Shown here: positions 48,016 to 60,400 of the stretch, in pieces
How positions within the stretch are numbered: position 1 is the stretch's first letter
Layout: each line of letters starts with the position of its first letter
Source of the DNA: Limonium bicolor
Lineage: Eukaryota > Streptophyta > Magnoliopsida > Caryophyllales > Plumbaginaceae
NCBI GenBank assembly: GCA_023374045.1
Contig: CM041782.1
Location: 255,029,810-255,093,809 of the forward strand
Reading direction: 5' to 3'
DNA length: 64,000 bases
Made by a program: the position numbers and the translations under genes
Notes under the pieces: generated by a model
The model's input: only the letters and a program-made list of their open reading frames with translations
Databases searched by the model: none
What the model was told of the DNA's origin: nothing

Positions 48016-49796
48016 TGTTATACCCAAAATTTTGACCCCCCTGGTTAGGGTCCACGAGGTCCTGGTGATGTGAGGGGCGTTTTAGTGAGGGATTCCGGCT
48101 CGAGCGGCACATCCCATGGCATGAGGAGCAGCTTCGTCATTTTCAGGGGTGTTTTGGTAATCTTTAAAGGCTCCTGAGACCTCCTATAAGCTTTCTCTCT
48201 CCTCCAAAGGATGCCCAAATCTGCTTGAAATGATTTGATATTTTAACCCATGATAGAGGATGACATTCTAAAGCATAATGGCGTTGGAATTTTGATTTTT
48301 CGAGTTTCCAATAATTTTCTAGCAATTTCTGACTGAATCTGACGAGAAATTCAATTTAAAAATGCTCCAGCATTTAAAAAATTCGTTTCCACCTCAGAAA
48401 ATTCATAATATCCATTCTTGACATGTGGTTAAAATTTCATAGCAAAATTCCTTTGGGAAGTTACTTAGTTAAAATATCGAAAATCTTACTTTTACTAGAT
48501 TCTCTTTATCTTTAAGAAAGTCTATATAAGGGGATAGGTTTTTGGATAAAATCAGAACCTCACATACTGAAGAACCCTAGAGAGTCAGAAAACACTGCCT
48601 CCTCTCTCTCTCTCACGTTTTCCAACACCCGGCCACCCAAATCATACTGAAAATCCCCCGAATCACCATCTAAACACGTTTTCCAATCCCCAAAGCACCA
48701 ATAATCATCAAAACCTCACAAAAACACCTCTAAAACGTGAAGAACAGCAAGAACAACCAACAACCAGAAGCTTGGGTCGAAATCCTCTCGGGTCTGCCAT
48801 CAACGGAGCACTCGACGAATCCCGTGTGAAGAAACGTTGTGAATCCGAAGGTAAAACAGGTAGAAACTCCACTTCCCTGATTCACCACGGTATTATCTGT
48901 CTTGCCTCAAAATTTGGGCTCAAACTAATCTTCGTACGCTTCTGTATTGCTGTTTATTCAAGCTTCTGTCCAATAACTTGTTTACCAAGTTTCGTGCATA
49001 ATTCGAATTCAAATTGAGAACCTTCGACCACTAACGTATTGTACATCTTTCAGGCTACGCACCCATAAAATTTGAGCCGAAAACACCTTCGGGAACAGCC
49101 TCAAAGCCGCCGTCCGAGGGCTGTCCGCACCCACGGACGTCGTGTCCGGGGTCCCGGACTCCCTGTCCGTAAGCTCGGACACCCACGGACGGCGGCGGGA
49201 TTTTAAAAATTCAAAATTTAGGTTTTTCTAATAATGTCCGGGCCCACGGACATCCTGTCCGTGGCCCCGGACTTTGCAAATTTTTGTTTTCCTTTAATTT
49301 CGACTTTTCTGTATATTTAGGTTAACTGGGGTCCGTGGTCTCGGACGTTTGGTCCGTGGCTACGGACGTAAGCAAAATTTGACCTAATTCTGCCTCCGAA
49401 ACCCTAGTTTAGGTAGCCTTTAATTTCACTTTAATTCTCTGTCAAAAAATGCTAAAAACAAAAAAAAACAGAAGCTCGCGCACTTAGGTTAAAACGACTC
49501 GTAATAAGCCGTAAATAAACTAAGTAGAGGAAAAACGACGTAGGAAGGGTAATGAAAGTAATTGAACCCTAAATAAGTCGAATATCAAGCCCCCGAACCC
49601 GAACTCTCCTTTCCTAATTTGATCTGGGTAAAAATTAGGTGGCGACTCATAATAGGTTCCAGTGAGCTAGCTTAGGTTTTAATAATTATTGCTTTATGAC
49701 ATAGTTATTAATCTTAGGTTATAAGTGGACCTAAAACCCGACTAGATCCCAATCAATTTAATCAACATAGGATAGGGTTTAAAATCGAGGCTCACA
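48016..49796 (+). repeat. 5' LTR of non-autonomous copy 2
   Basis: 1781 bp, TGTTATACCC...GGCTCACA, TATA box at 48522, and a GTCCG/CGGAC cluster at about 49110-49370. Confidence 0.92.
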
Positions 49797-49799
49797 GAC

Positions 49800-49817
49800 T
49801 GGCGACTCTGCTGGGGA
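49800..49817 (+). other. Primer binding site of copy 2, tRNA-Arg
   Basis: TGGCGACTCTGCTGGGGA, identical to the site of copy 1 and at the same distance from the LTR. Confidence 0.75.
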
Positions 49818-52800
49818 CAAACTTCTTAATTTTAACTTGTTTAATTTTAAGAAAGAGGGCTTAACTTGAAAATGTTTACTTATGGCTTTATTACTTTGTG
49901 TTATTTACTTTTGTGCGCACTTTAATTTCGTGCACCTTTTGCATCATATGAGAGCGAGGGTCCACACAAACCAGTTTCACCCGGGACCCATCTAGGGTCC
50001 CCTGTCAGGGACTCACACCTTTTAGGTGATGTGAATAAGTGAGGGAAAAGAGGAGGGTGTCGTCTAACCACACCCCCTTAATACCTGGGTTTTAGCCCCA
50101 AGCATTTTCCTGGCAGTACCCTTACCTAGCCCATTGTTTGGTCAGTCAAAGACCCGACCGTAGACGCACACCTTCAGGTGATGTGGGAAAGTGGGGAAGC
50201 CCAAAGAGAATAGCGTGCAAGCCCTATTCCTTTGTGGTGACCTAGGCCAGCGCCCCAAGCACCTCTCCTGATCGATCCATACCTGGTTTGATTTAAACAT
50301 CTAGTGAGGACATGTTGAATCTGTGTGGGCCTTGTTTGCTTGTGTGATCGGCCCACTACCCAGCCTAGAAACTGATAGGAATTTCTCCTACATCAACCTA
50401 GCCCAACCCGAATTGGCAGCTCTATTTGTTTGCGGCCCAGAAGCCCTGTTTGGTTTAACATGTGAGTCGTTCGGGTTTCGGCCCAAAAGCCTAGACTTAG
50501 GTGATTTCTCTCCTGGCCCAATTTGAATTATCCAATTAGTTCTAGGCCCATAAAAAAATCCACCTGAAATAACTCACAAGTTCTAAAAATAAAAACTTTT
50601 TCGGCTTAGCAACCATCTTCTCTGGCCCGATGAAAGTTAGGCCCATTTGTGATTTAGGGAGTATTCTGGCTCAGGTGCTTTACTTCAGGCCCAAACACAT
50701 TCTGGCCCAAGGGCTCACTCTAGTCCAGGTAGACTTCTTATCATGACCCCAACCCAAAACCCTAGATCTAGGTGTCATCTTTTAGGCCCAACCAAAATCA
50801 CTCATTGAGCAGTCATTCTGGCCCAAGTACCACACTCATGACTCATTTCATCTAGGCCCATAGACCAATTCATAGTTTTTGCCCATAAGCTTCGCTCTCA
50901 ATTCAGAATTTCGGCCCATAAAACATCTGAATCCAAGATAGTTTGCATAATTCATTCATTCCAGTTTCCGGCTTCAAGGCCCAACAAGAACATCAAACGA
51001 ATCTTAGCTTGAAGGCTTATCACTCGACCCAGTGGCCCATTCATGGTCCATGTGACCTCTTTCATTTCAGCTTGTTTGCTCGGTTTCTAGATTAAGGAAT
51101 TCAGGCCCACATGTCCGTTCTAGTCTAGGAATCACTATAATCTGTGCACTCCACTCTGAGTTTGGAGAAGACTCAGGCCCAGTTACTTCCTACATAACCC
51201 ATAGGCATTCCTAGGCCTACTCGAAGTTTGGAATGAAGACAATCACGGTCATCTCAATGGTGTCCCGACGGCCCAAAGCTCAAGTCTTCAGTATGTTGGC
51301 ATCAGACAGCCCAACATCACTATCTTAGAAGTTTTCTCGATTTGGTAGTTTTCTTTTTCCAGCTTTTATGGTAGCTAGCTTCCTTTACCATATTAGGTAG
51401 TTTTCTTAAGATTTTAATTTTTGATGTTGTCTTTCCATTCATGAATTAGAGCATAGTTCCATTTTCATAATTTTTGTGCATTTAAGAACACCGAAAAATA
51501 AATAAGTCATCACGTCATTTCACCCACATCCACTACCTTGAACACATACATCCCATGTGTCTCACCACACTCCCCTCTCCACATGAAACTCATTCTTGCG
51601 CAGGGAATATCTCACCACCTTGTCGGCTTCCACCACTTGTCACCTCTGATAGAAAGTTTCACCGTACACTGAAAGCATCCCACTACCATGTTTTACTTTC
51701 ATCACTACATCACTCCACCAAAACAGCAAGACTTCATCACCACGTACCACTACACATACAGCCACCTCCAACAAATAACTTGGGTATTCAAAAGGCTTGT
51801 CAAAAAGAAACCCATAACAATACTGGGGGCAATCTGAGTTAAGGAACGATAACGTTCGTTTTTTTTGTGCAAGCAAGTCTCTGAGCGTACATTTCGCGGA
51901 GTGCCTTGAGCGGTAAAACCAAGAGTGAACGAGCGTGTCATTTCTACACGACTCCAGAGAGGTCACATTCAAAGGTGAGGAAAACGGCATGACTTCGACC
52001 GAGGAGATAATTTGTAATTTACGTTTAAACCTGTGAAAAGTAACAAAGAACAGATACACAACTGTTAGGGATGATAGCACCTAGGTACAGCACCACACAG
52101 CCAAAAAGCTTGTGAACCCAACATTAAACCTAATGATGATAACCAACCCGGTGACCAAAGGAAGCAGGAGCCCCGACTTTTTGAGCAACAACTTCACAAG
52201 TCCAAAGAAGCAGAACCCTACCAGCGTGACGAAGCGATCCGCAAACGGTCCCAAAGTGACACAGGATTTAAAATGAGCTAACATAAAAAAAAGCTCTCAA
52301 AGATCAAAACCGGGAACACAAGAACCCCGAAGGAAAGGAGATTCAAAGAAAGGCAAACCTGAAAAGCCTCGAAGAAATCCAAATTGGAAGAAAAGAGGAA
52401 GATGCAAAGAACAATCCAAAAGTTCCAAGTCCCCAAGTTCATAAGCGAAGTCATCACGAAGTAGCCAAACGTCTTCAAGGCAAAGAAGACAGACCGAGAC
52501 GGTGCAGTTGCAGCTTTGGTCACCCTTAAGCTCCACATATCTTAAACATCCCTCCATAACCCTATTGTCATTCATCACACCCCATGCCATGTTATAGCTC
52601 AAAAGACTTCCGACTTAGTAGTTGTGTATCCGATCGAGTGAAATAACAGGTTGAACACGTAAACCTAACAAATATCAAATTCAATGGTTGAGAAGTTGTG
52701 ACTGTAGTGAGAATGAGTGCCCACCAAACACGCCGAGTGTAGGTTAGGAAGCACCACATCAAAGCATAAGCCTCGACCCGGTGAGGATGAGACTTGTTCG

Positions 52801-53190
52801 CGCATTTAATCAAAGAAAAACTGGGGGGCAATTGATCGTTCCGATCATTGCCATGAGCTCTAACTCAGATCGTCCTAAGGAAAAATACTGGGGGCAATGT
52901 TGGTTCCACAACATTGCCATGACAACACCAATTGAAACCTAAAGCTTGAGCACCACCATCCCCCACAGGCATAAACCCCTTGCGTCCACATCAAACATTC
53001 TCAGGCCCGTCCTAAGCCCTTCCTCCACATCAAATACCCGCAGGCCCGTCCTAAGCCCTATCTTCACACTCAAACATTCATAGGCCCATCATGAGCCCCA
53101 CCATCTCCAGATTTGACATAAACCTAATCCTTCTACATCCTTAGACCCATTCATACCATTTTTACTCACTTTCACTTAGAAACAAACCCT
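49818..53190 (+). other. Leader and internal non-coding region of copy 2
   Basis: No coding frame. Hairpins around GGGTCC and CACACCTT lie near 49960-50190. About eighteen GGCCCA motifs lie between 50340 and 51280. CTGGGGGCAAT cassettes are near 51823, 52822 and 52889. The layout matches copy 1. Confidence 0.7.
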
Positions 53191-53194
53191 TAAG

Positions 53195-53790
53195 GCTCGT
53201 CATAAGACCTAGATCCATCCTTAGGCTCGTCATAAGACCTAGATCCATCCTTAGGCTCGTCATAAGACCTAGATCCATCCTTAGGCTCGCCATAAGACCT
53301 AGAACCATTTTTAGGCTCGCCGTAAGACCTAGTCACGTTCCCTTAGGCTCGTAGTAAGACCTAGTTGCATCCCTTAGGCTCGTCATAAGACCTAGAACCA
53401 TCCTTAGGCTCGTCGTAAGACCTAGATCCATCCTTAGGCTCGTCATAAGACCTAGATCCATCCTTAGGCTCGCCATAAGACCTAGAACCATTTTTAGGCT
53501 CGCCGTAAGACCTAGTCACGTTCCCTTAGGCTCGTAGTAAGACCTAGTTGCATCCCTTAGGCTCGTCATAAGACCTAGAACCATTTTTAGGCTCGTCATA
53601 AGACCTAGAACCATTTTTAGGCTCGCCATAAGACCTAGCTGCATTCCCTTAGGCTCGTAGTAAGACCTAGCGTTACCCTTTAGCGTACCCACTCTTATCA
53701 AACACATTGCATTCATCTCATTCATATAGGCTCGTCGTAAGACCTAGTTGCATTATCCAGGCGCGTCACAAGACCTGGCGACAGAAAAGT
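53195..53790. repeat. 30-bp tandem array with TTAGGCTCGTCATAAGACCTAG
   Basis: About 18 units of roughly 30 bp with variable linkers (ATCCATCC, AACCATTT, TTGCATCCC). Longer blocks of about 175 bp are themselves duplicated. It has no equivalent in copy 1 except the shared AGACCTAG. Confidence 0.9.
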
Positions 53791-53993
53791 TGGCGAGGTG
53801 ATGGCAATAAATCCTCCTTTTGCGATGTCAACTTATTTTCGGGATCAACGAATGGTGGGCGAAGGCAATAAGTCCCCAAGGTTTTTACCAGGAGTTATCC
53901 CTGCACACCGGCTTGGGGGGCGATGGCAATAAGTCCACATTGGGTCCAGCCAGGAGCATTGGCACGGGTTTCGGTCCCCAGAAGCATCCGAGC

Positions 53994-54100
53994 ATCATCA
54001 TCAGCATCATCAACATCATCATCATCATCATCAACATCATCAACATCATCATCATCATCAACATTATCAGCATCATTAGCATCATCAACATCTCAGCATT
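53994..54100. repeat. CAT/ATC trinucleotide microsatellite
   Basis: An imperfect (ATC)n run with CAACATCATC variants. A shorter form lies at 20465-20525 in copy 1 at the same place in the element. Confidence 0.9.
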
Positions 54101-54129
54101 CTTGCATTTGCATACCACCCAGTTATCAC

Positions 54130-54605
54130 ACTTTAGGTTGTCAACGCCTTAGAATCGCTTGACACTATCTCATTTTCACATTTTAGGTTGTCAACGCCTT
54201 AGAATCGCTTGACACTATCTCATTTTCACACTTTAGGTTGTCAACGCCTTAGAATCGCTTGACACTATCTCATTTCCACACTTTAGGTTGTCAACGCCTT
54301 AGAATCGCTTGACATTATTTCCACATTTTAGGTTGTCAACGCCTTAGAATCGCTTGACACTGCTTCATTTCACTTTACTCGTAGGTAGTCAACACCTTAG
54401 AATAGCTTGACATCATCTCATTTGTCATAGGCAGTCAACACGTTAGAATAGTTTGACATCATATCATCATTATAGGTAGTCAACGCCTTAGAATTGCTTG
54501 ACATTACTTCATTTTACTTATAGGTAGTCAACGCCTTAGAATTGCTTGACATTACTTCATTTTACTTATAGGTAGTCAGCACCTTAGAATAGCTTGACAC
54601 AATTT
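54130..54605. repeat. Array of TTAGGTTGTCAACGCCTTAG units
   Basis: About nine units of 50-56 bp, each with GTCAACGCCTTAGAATCGCTTGAC inverted arms (GTCAA/TTGAC). The first five are nearly identical. The same unit occurs in copy 1 at 20575-20820. Confidence 0.9.
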
Positions 54606-54708
54606 ATCAGTTTTCGATAACATGCAGGGTCTTGGAAACATTTGAAATTTTGGGGTATCACTCAAGCATCAACTAGCCTTCTCACTTTCGTTACAAAGTC
54701 TAGTTGAC

Positions 54709-54719
54709 GGGGGGCAATC
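54709..54719 (+). other. Polypurine tract of copy 2
   Basis: CGGGGGGCAATC directly before the 3' LTR, as in copy 1. Confidence 0.8.
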
Positions 54720-56475
54720 TGTTATACCCAAAATTTTGACCCCCCTGGTTAGGGTCCACGAGGTCCTGGTGATGTGAGGGGCGTTTTAGTGAGGGATTCC
54801 GGCTCGAGCGGCACATCCCATGGCATGAGGAGCAGCTTCGTCATTTTCAGGGGTGTTTTGGTAATCTTTAAAGGCTCCTGAGACCTCCTATAAGCTTTCT
54901 CTCTCCTTCAAAGGATGCCCAAATCTGCTTGAAATGATTTGATATTTAACCCATGATAGAGGATGACAGTCTAAGCATAATGGCGTTGGAATTTTGATTT
55001 TTTCGAGTTTCCAATAATTTTCTAGCAATTTCTGACTGAATCTGACGAGAAATTCATTAAAAATGCGCCAGCATTTAAAAAATTCGTTTCACCTCAGAAA
55101 ATTCATAATATCCATTCTTGACATGTGGTTAAAATTTCATAGCAAAATTCCTTTGGGGAAGTTACTTAGTTAAATATCGAAAAATCTTACTTTTACTAGA
55201 TTCTCTTTATCTTTAAGAAAGTCTATATAAGGGGATAGGTTTTGGATAAATCAGAACCTCACATACTGAAGCACCCCTAGAGAGTCAGAAAACACGGCCT
55301 CCTCTCTCTCTCTCACGTTTTTCCAACACCCGCCACCCAAATCATACTGAAAATCCCCCGAAATCACCATCTAAACACGTTTTCCAATCCCCAAAGCACC
55401 AATAATCATCAAAACCTCACAAAAACACCTCTAAAACGTGAAGACAGCAAGAACAACCAACACCAGAAGCTGTGGTCGAATCCTCTCGGGTCTGCCATCA
55501 ACGGAGCACTCGACGAATCCCGGTGTGAAGACATTGTGAATCCGAAGGTAAAAACGGTAAAACTCCACTTCCCTGATTCACCACGTATTCTGTCTTGCCT
55601 CAAATTTGGGCTCAAACTAACCTTTCGTACGCTTCTGTAGTGCGTTATTCAAGCTTCTGTCCAATAACTGTTTACCAGTTTCGTGCATAATCGAATTCAA
55701 ATTGAGAACCTTCGCCACTAACGTATTGTACATCTTTCAGGCTACGCACCCTAAAAATTTGAGCCGAAAACACCTTCGGGAACAGCCTCAAGGCCGCCGT
55801 CCGAGGGCTGTCCGCACCCACGGACGTCGTGTCCGGGGTCCCGGACTCCCTGTCCGTAAGCTCGGACACCCACGGACGGCGGCGGGATTTTAAAAATCAA
55901 AATTAGGTTTTTCTAATAATGTCCGGCCCACGGACATCCTGTCCGTGGCCCCGGACTTTGCAAATTTTTGTTTTCCTTTAATTTCGACTTTTCTGTATAT
56001 TTAGGTTAACTGGGGTCCGTGGTCTCGGACGTTTGGTCCGTGGCTACGGACGTAAGCAAAATTTGACCTAATTCTGCCTCCGAAACCCTAGTTTAGGTAG
56101 CTTTTTTCACTTTAATCTCTGTCAAAAATGCTAAAACAAAAAAAAAACAGAAGCTCGCGCACTTAGGTTAAAACGACTCGTAATAAGCCGTAAATAAACT
56201 AAGTAGAGGAAAAACGACCTAGGAAGGGTAATGAAAGTAATTGAACCCTAAATAAGTCGAATATCAAGCCCCCGAACCCGAACTCTCCTTTCCTAATTTG
56301 ATCTGGGTAAAAATTAGGTGGCGACTCATAATAGGTTCCAATGAGCTAGCTTAGGTTTTAATAATTATTGCTTTATGACATAGTTATTAATCTTAGGTTA
56401 TAAGTGGACCTAAAACCCGACTAGATCCCAATCAATTTAATCAACATAGGATAGGGTTTAAAATCGAGGCTCACA
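54720..56475 (+). repeat. 3' LTR of non-autonomous copy 2
   Basis: 1756 bp. It matches the 5' LTR but shows many single-base deletions between about 55440 and 56130, often in short homopolymers. Followed by the duplication ACAGT. Confidence 0.92.
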
Positions 56476-56587
56476 ACAGTGTAAACCAACAATGTTGTAA
56501 GGAGAATGTGTTAATGAATAAAGTGGAGTTATTGAAGTATATCAACCGTGTTGTTTCCCAGTACTTATTAGTTTGCCAATGAATTAG

Positions 56588-57412
56588 GCTGTGCACTTGG
56601 AACGGGAGGTACACTGAGTGTCTGCAATGAGGCAGAAGCCGGCAAGAGCGGCACAATCCGCACCGGTACCTTTCCAGTCAATGGCATGGACGCTTCGATC
56701 TTGTTCGACTCCGGAGCCTTTCACACATTTATTTCGCTATCCTTTGCGAAGAGGCTGGGGTTAGACGGTGATGAGATACCAGACTTCCTAGTCACTCTCC
56801 CGTCGAAAGAGAGGATTAGGTGTACCCGCTACCACCGAGATGCTGTTGTACGAATCAGAGGTGAAGAGTTTCCGATCGACTTGATAGGGTTCGACGGACT
56901 TAGTTTTGATGTGATTGTCGGGATGAACTGGTTGGAGCGGTACAAGGGCATAATCCTATGTGCCGAGCATCGACTGCTTCTTCGGAGTCCATCTGGGGTT
57001 ACTATATCTTACCGCCGAGGCCCAGGGAGCCTTCGACTCAGATCATCACCGCCATGGCTATGTGTCGTGAACTACGACGAGGGAGTGATGTATACCTCTA
57101 TTATGTCCAGGACATAGAGAGATCCAGAGTTTAGCCCAGAGTGCCGTAGTGTCGGAGTTTTCTGATGTATTTTCTAAGGAACTGTCGGGCATGCCGCCAG
57201 CACGGGAAGTGGAGTTAAAGATTGAATTGGTTCCGGGTACCGGACCAATTGCGAAGGCGCCCTATCGTATGGCTCCAGCAGAAATGACAGAGCTCAAGGA
57301 GCAGCTGAGAGACCTACTCGACAAGGGATTCATCCGCCCTAGCGTTTCACCATGGGGAGCACCGGTCCTCTTCGTGAAGAAGAAGGACGGTAGTCTCCGC
57401 CTGTGTATTGAC
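56588..57412 (+). pseudogene. Element G pol: protease and start of RT, truncated
   Basis: The exon opens at acceptor GAATTAG/G (56587/56588), the position of the M pol acceptor. Protease: LFDSGAFHTF (about 56705) with catalytic Asp, and FDVIVGMNWLERY. After a frameshift near 57085 and a second near 57135 the RT N-terminus is readable: [49 protein letters not shown] is cut off after LCID by the LTR at 57413. The remaining RT, RNase H and integrase should lie beyond the right edge. Confidence 0.88.
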
Positions 57413-60400
57413 TGTAACACCCCTACCGCTAATACCGTCATTACTGTACAAATACTTACCTTCGCAGCGGATACTCCTTACACAACGGCGGGTGTACAAT
57501 GCCGCTAGTCACCCCCGTGACTAACAAGGCGAGTTACAATACTACATCCTATCGGTCTGATGAACATGAACATACCGAGTACTCTACACAATACAATACT
57601 TCCCATTGCATACTCGTTCACAATCCAATTATAACTCTAATTCATTACTATACCGAGTATACTGCAATCCTTAAGTTACCGATACAGTTTAAACTTCCAA
57701 ATTCGTATTACAATGCAAGTACCAATTCCTACTATACAACTACCCATACTTACGTAGCAGCCCCCGTCCTACTCTCTCGAACGGTGATCAGCTTCGGGTA
57801 CCTGCACACTAAAAACGGTCCCCCGAGGGGGTCAGCTTACGCTGCATATGAAATCCGCATATACCGCGTGCTAACCGCGGTACGCCGACTACTTTGGGTC
57901 GGATATACATGGAGTTCATTTTACATGCATACATACATACTCATACTACAACAATACAATCAAAGATACCTACATAAATGTACAAGTTCAATACTTACTA
58001 AGGAAGACAATTCAATAGTCAACCATTCGTCTTTATTATACATTCATTACTCTTCGTACTGTGTTCGATATTCGTTACTCTACTCATACTCGCTCCTTAC
58101 TCTTGCATACTCATCGCTCCATGTTCAATACCTTATTCGTACACGATCCTTACTCTGTACTCGTTACTATACTGGTGCATACTCACCAATCAATTCTCTA
58201 CACTTACTCTTACATATCGATACTCCATACTTACTCATCATACTCATACTCAATCTACTCATACATACCAATACTCGGTACTCCTTACATACTCATACTT
58301 GCTTCTTACTCGATACTCATTACCTTACTCATACATACGCAATACTCATTACTTTGGCCTCTGGGCGGAGTCATACTCAAGACTCGCCACCGGACCTATA
58401 ATACGAGGGCTATACGCTTAGCTCCTCAAATACTCAAATGTCCGTTCTACCGGACTACACGAATTCCCAACACTCTTCTCTCAGAGCACAATACAACCTC
58501 ATGGTTTAGCCTAGAAGTATCTCTCTTGATAACCTCTGTTAGCTTAGGGAATTACCACCGTCTAGTATCCTCAGATTTAAGGGTTTCCCCAACATATCGA
58601 ATACTCTCTCGTTCGGGGCATACTTACATCAGTCGGGTCCTCTCATAATGGGTCGACTAATTACTAAGGGGTTTGGAGATCCCTCATCATTCTTTACTAC
58701 TCTCATGGTTCATGTTTTGCCCCAAGATTAATTCCTCTAATAGATGTTACTTATATACTTCCACCACGTTTTGTTGGTAGATTATTCATTTTTTCTCCTA
58801 CCGTTATCGGAAGGTTATTACTCCCGTACACTCTCTCACATTCTAGTGAGTTCGTTGGGTTGCGTTATCGTTTATTGATTCGATACTTTAGTGCGTTGCT
58901 ACGTTTCCATTGGTTCACAATATGGCTCTTACTACGAGCCTCTACACAACAAGACTCATCTATTAGTCGTACTACGCACTAAATGAAGCCACACCATCAA
59001 TCAGGAAAGGTTAGCTCACACAACATACATCAAGACATACAATGAAGGCAATAAACCATTTTCATGCTTTAGTCTTGATTAGCCGGCATACAACATACAA
59101 ATCAACGTAACTCGGTTAGCATACGGGGCATGAGGAAATCATACCTTTCACCGAAGTTAGCTCTACCATGTGTTCCCTTGTTCCTTGGTTCACACTTGTT
59201 CCACTGATAATGTTTCAACATTATTATTAATACTATACTCTTATGATACATAAATAATTACTACTCCCGTACTTACCCCGTTATCCCGGTGTACTTAATG
59301 TTCTTATACTCTCAACTTGCTTAGTTACTTTTACACTTGTTTTCATACTCATACTTACTTTCTTACCTTTGTTATTTCAATTGTAGTGTACTACATATAT
59401 GCATATATGTGTATAGGCATATATATATATATACATATGATTATCCTAATCATATAGTAAATATATATATATTTTTGACTCGACCGGACTTGCAACCGAC
59501 CTTGCAAGTCCGGTCCGTTCCAGTAGCTACCAGTACGGGAAATTTTCTGGCTCGACCGAACTTGCAAGTCCGGTCGCAAGTTCGGTCCATTCCAGTAGCT
59601 CGCATTACGGGAATTTTTCTGGCCGACCGAACTTGCAAGTCCGGTCGCAAGTTCGGTCCATTCCAGAAGGTTTCTGACGGGAGAATTTTCTGGTCCGACC
59701 GAACTTGCATGTCCGGTCGCAAGTCCGGTCGATTCCAGAAGGTTTCCCGTCTTTGTAAATCTGGGCTCGACCGAACTTGCAAGTCCGGTCGCAAGTCCGG
59801 TCCGGCCCAGTACTTCATTTTAAAATCTGTTTTCAGTCTCTCTTTTACCCATTACTTCCCCAATCTTCCTACATGTAATCCCACATGTTTTAGTGCCATT
59901 TAGGCTTCCTAATATACCTCAATCCATCCACCAAATCTATTCCTAAATCCATCAAATAACTTACACAATTCCCTCACTTCTTTTCCAACACTTGTAACAG
60001 TTTTTGTTACACTTATGCTACAGATTTTACAATTCAACTCTCCCATCCAATACTTTCTCAACCAATGCCATTCCTAGCATTCTAAACACCTCTCCTTACC
60101 ATACCAATTCATTTCCAAGCCATTGCACTACCTATACCCAAGTTCCAACACTCATCTTACCAAGATCCTGCACATTAAATTCTCCTAACTTCTCCAACGT
60201 GTTCTTATACACTTTGCTACAGATTTTACACTCCTTATTCCTCATACTACAATTACCATTCCAATGGTCATTAAACATCTCTACTATCCTCAATACATAC
60301 CTTGGTTCTCCCACTCACCAAGTCATCCTTAAATACATAATTCCTACTAAAATTTTGCCATAGTTCATCTACTTTCCTTACTTACTCACACACATCCTTT

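Larger units (their letters stand above)
48016..56475 (+). mobile_element. Non-autonomous LTR retrotransposon with tRNA-Arg primer site, copy 2
   Basis: A complete relative of copy 1: LTRs 48016-49796 and 54720-56475, duplication ACAGT at 48011-48015 and 56476-56480, primer site at 49800 and polypurine tract at 54709-54719. No gag or pol frames. The internal order (GGCCCA-rich leader, GGGGGCAAT cassettes, tandem arrays) matches copy 1. The first half of the LTR has diverged from copy 1, while the second half is nearly the same, so the two are subfamilies. It sits between AlkB and protease of element G. Confidence 0.92.
27187..57412 (+). mobile_element. Element G: plus-strand Tekay chromovirus with AlkB, heavily split
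   Basis: The oldest layer of the right two-thirds. Its 5' LTR (27187-30254 and 44871-45374) is followed by an iMet primer site, spliced gag exons, an AlkB exon (47199-47938) and the start of pol (56588-57412). It is interrupted by the Sirevirus on the left, element M (30255-44865), a non-autonomous element (48016-56475) and the LTR of element R from 57413. The rest of its pol and its 3' LTR should lie beyond the right edge. The coding parts carry frameshifts and one stop, so it looks inactive. Confidence 0.85.

Noticed and set aside
53820..54162. Ile/Asn/Ser-rich frames near 53885-54162
   Set aside because: They are translations of the ATC microsatellite.
57499..58648. Long frames rich in Tyr, Ser, Leu and Thr
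   Set aside because: Translations of the ACTCATAC low-complexity part of the R LTR. No domain, and the other LTRs lack the frames.
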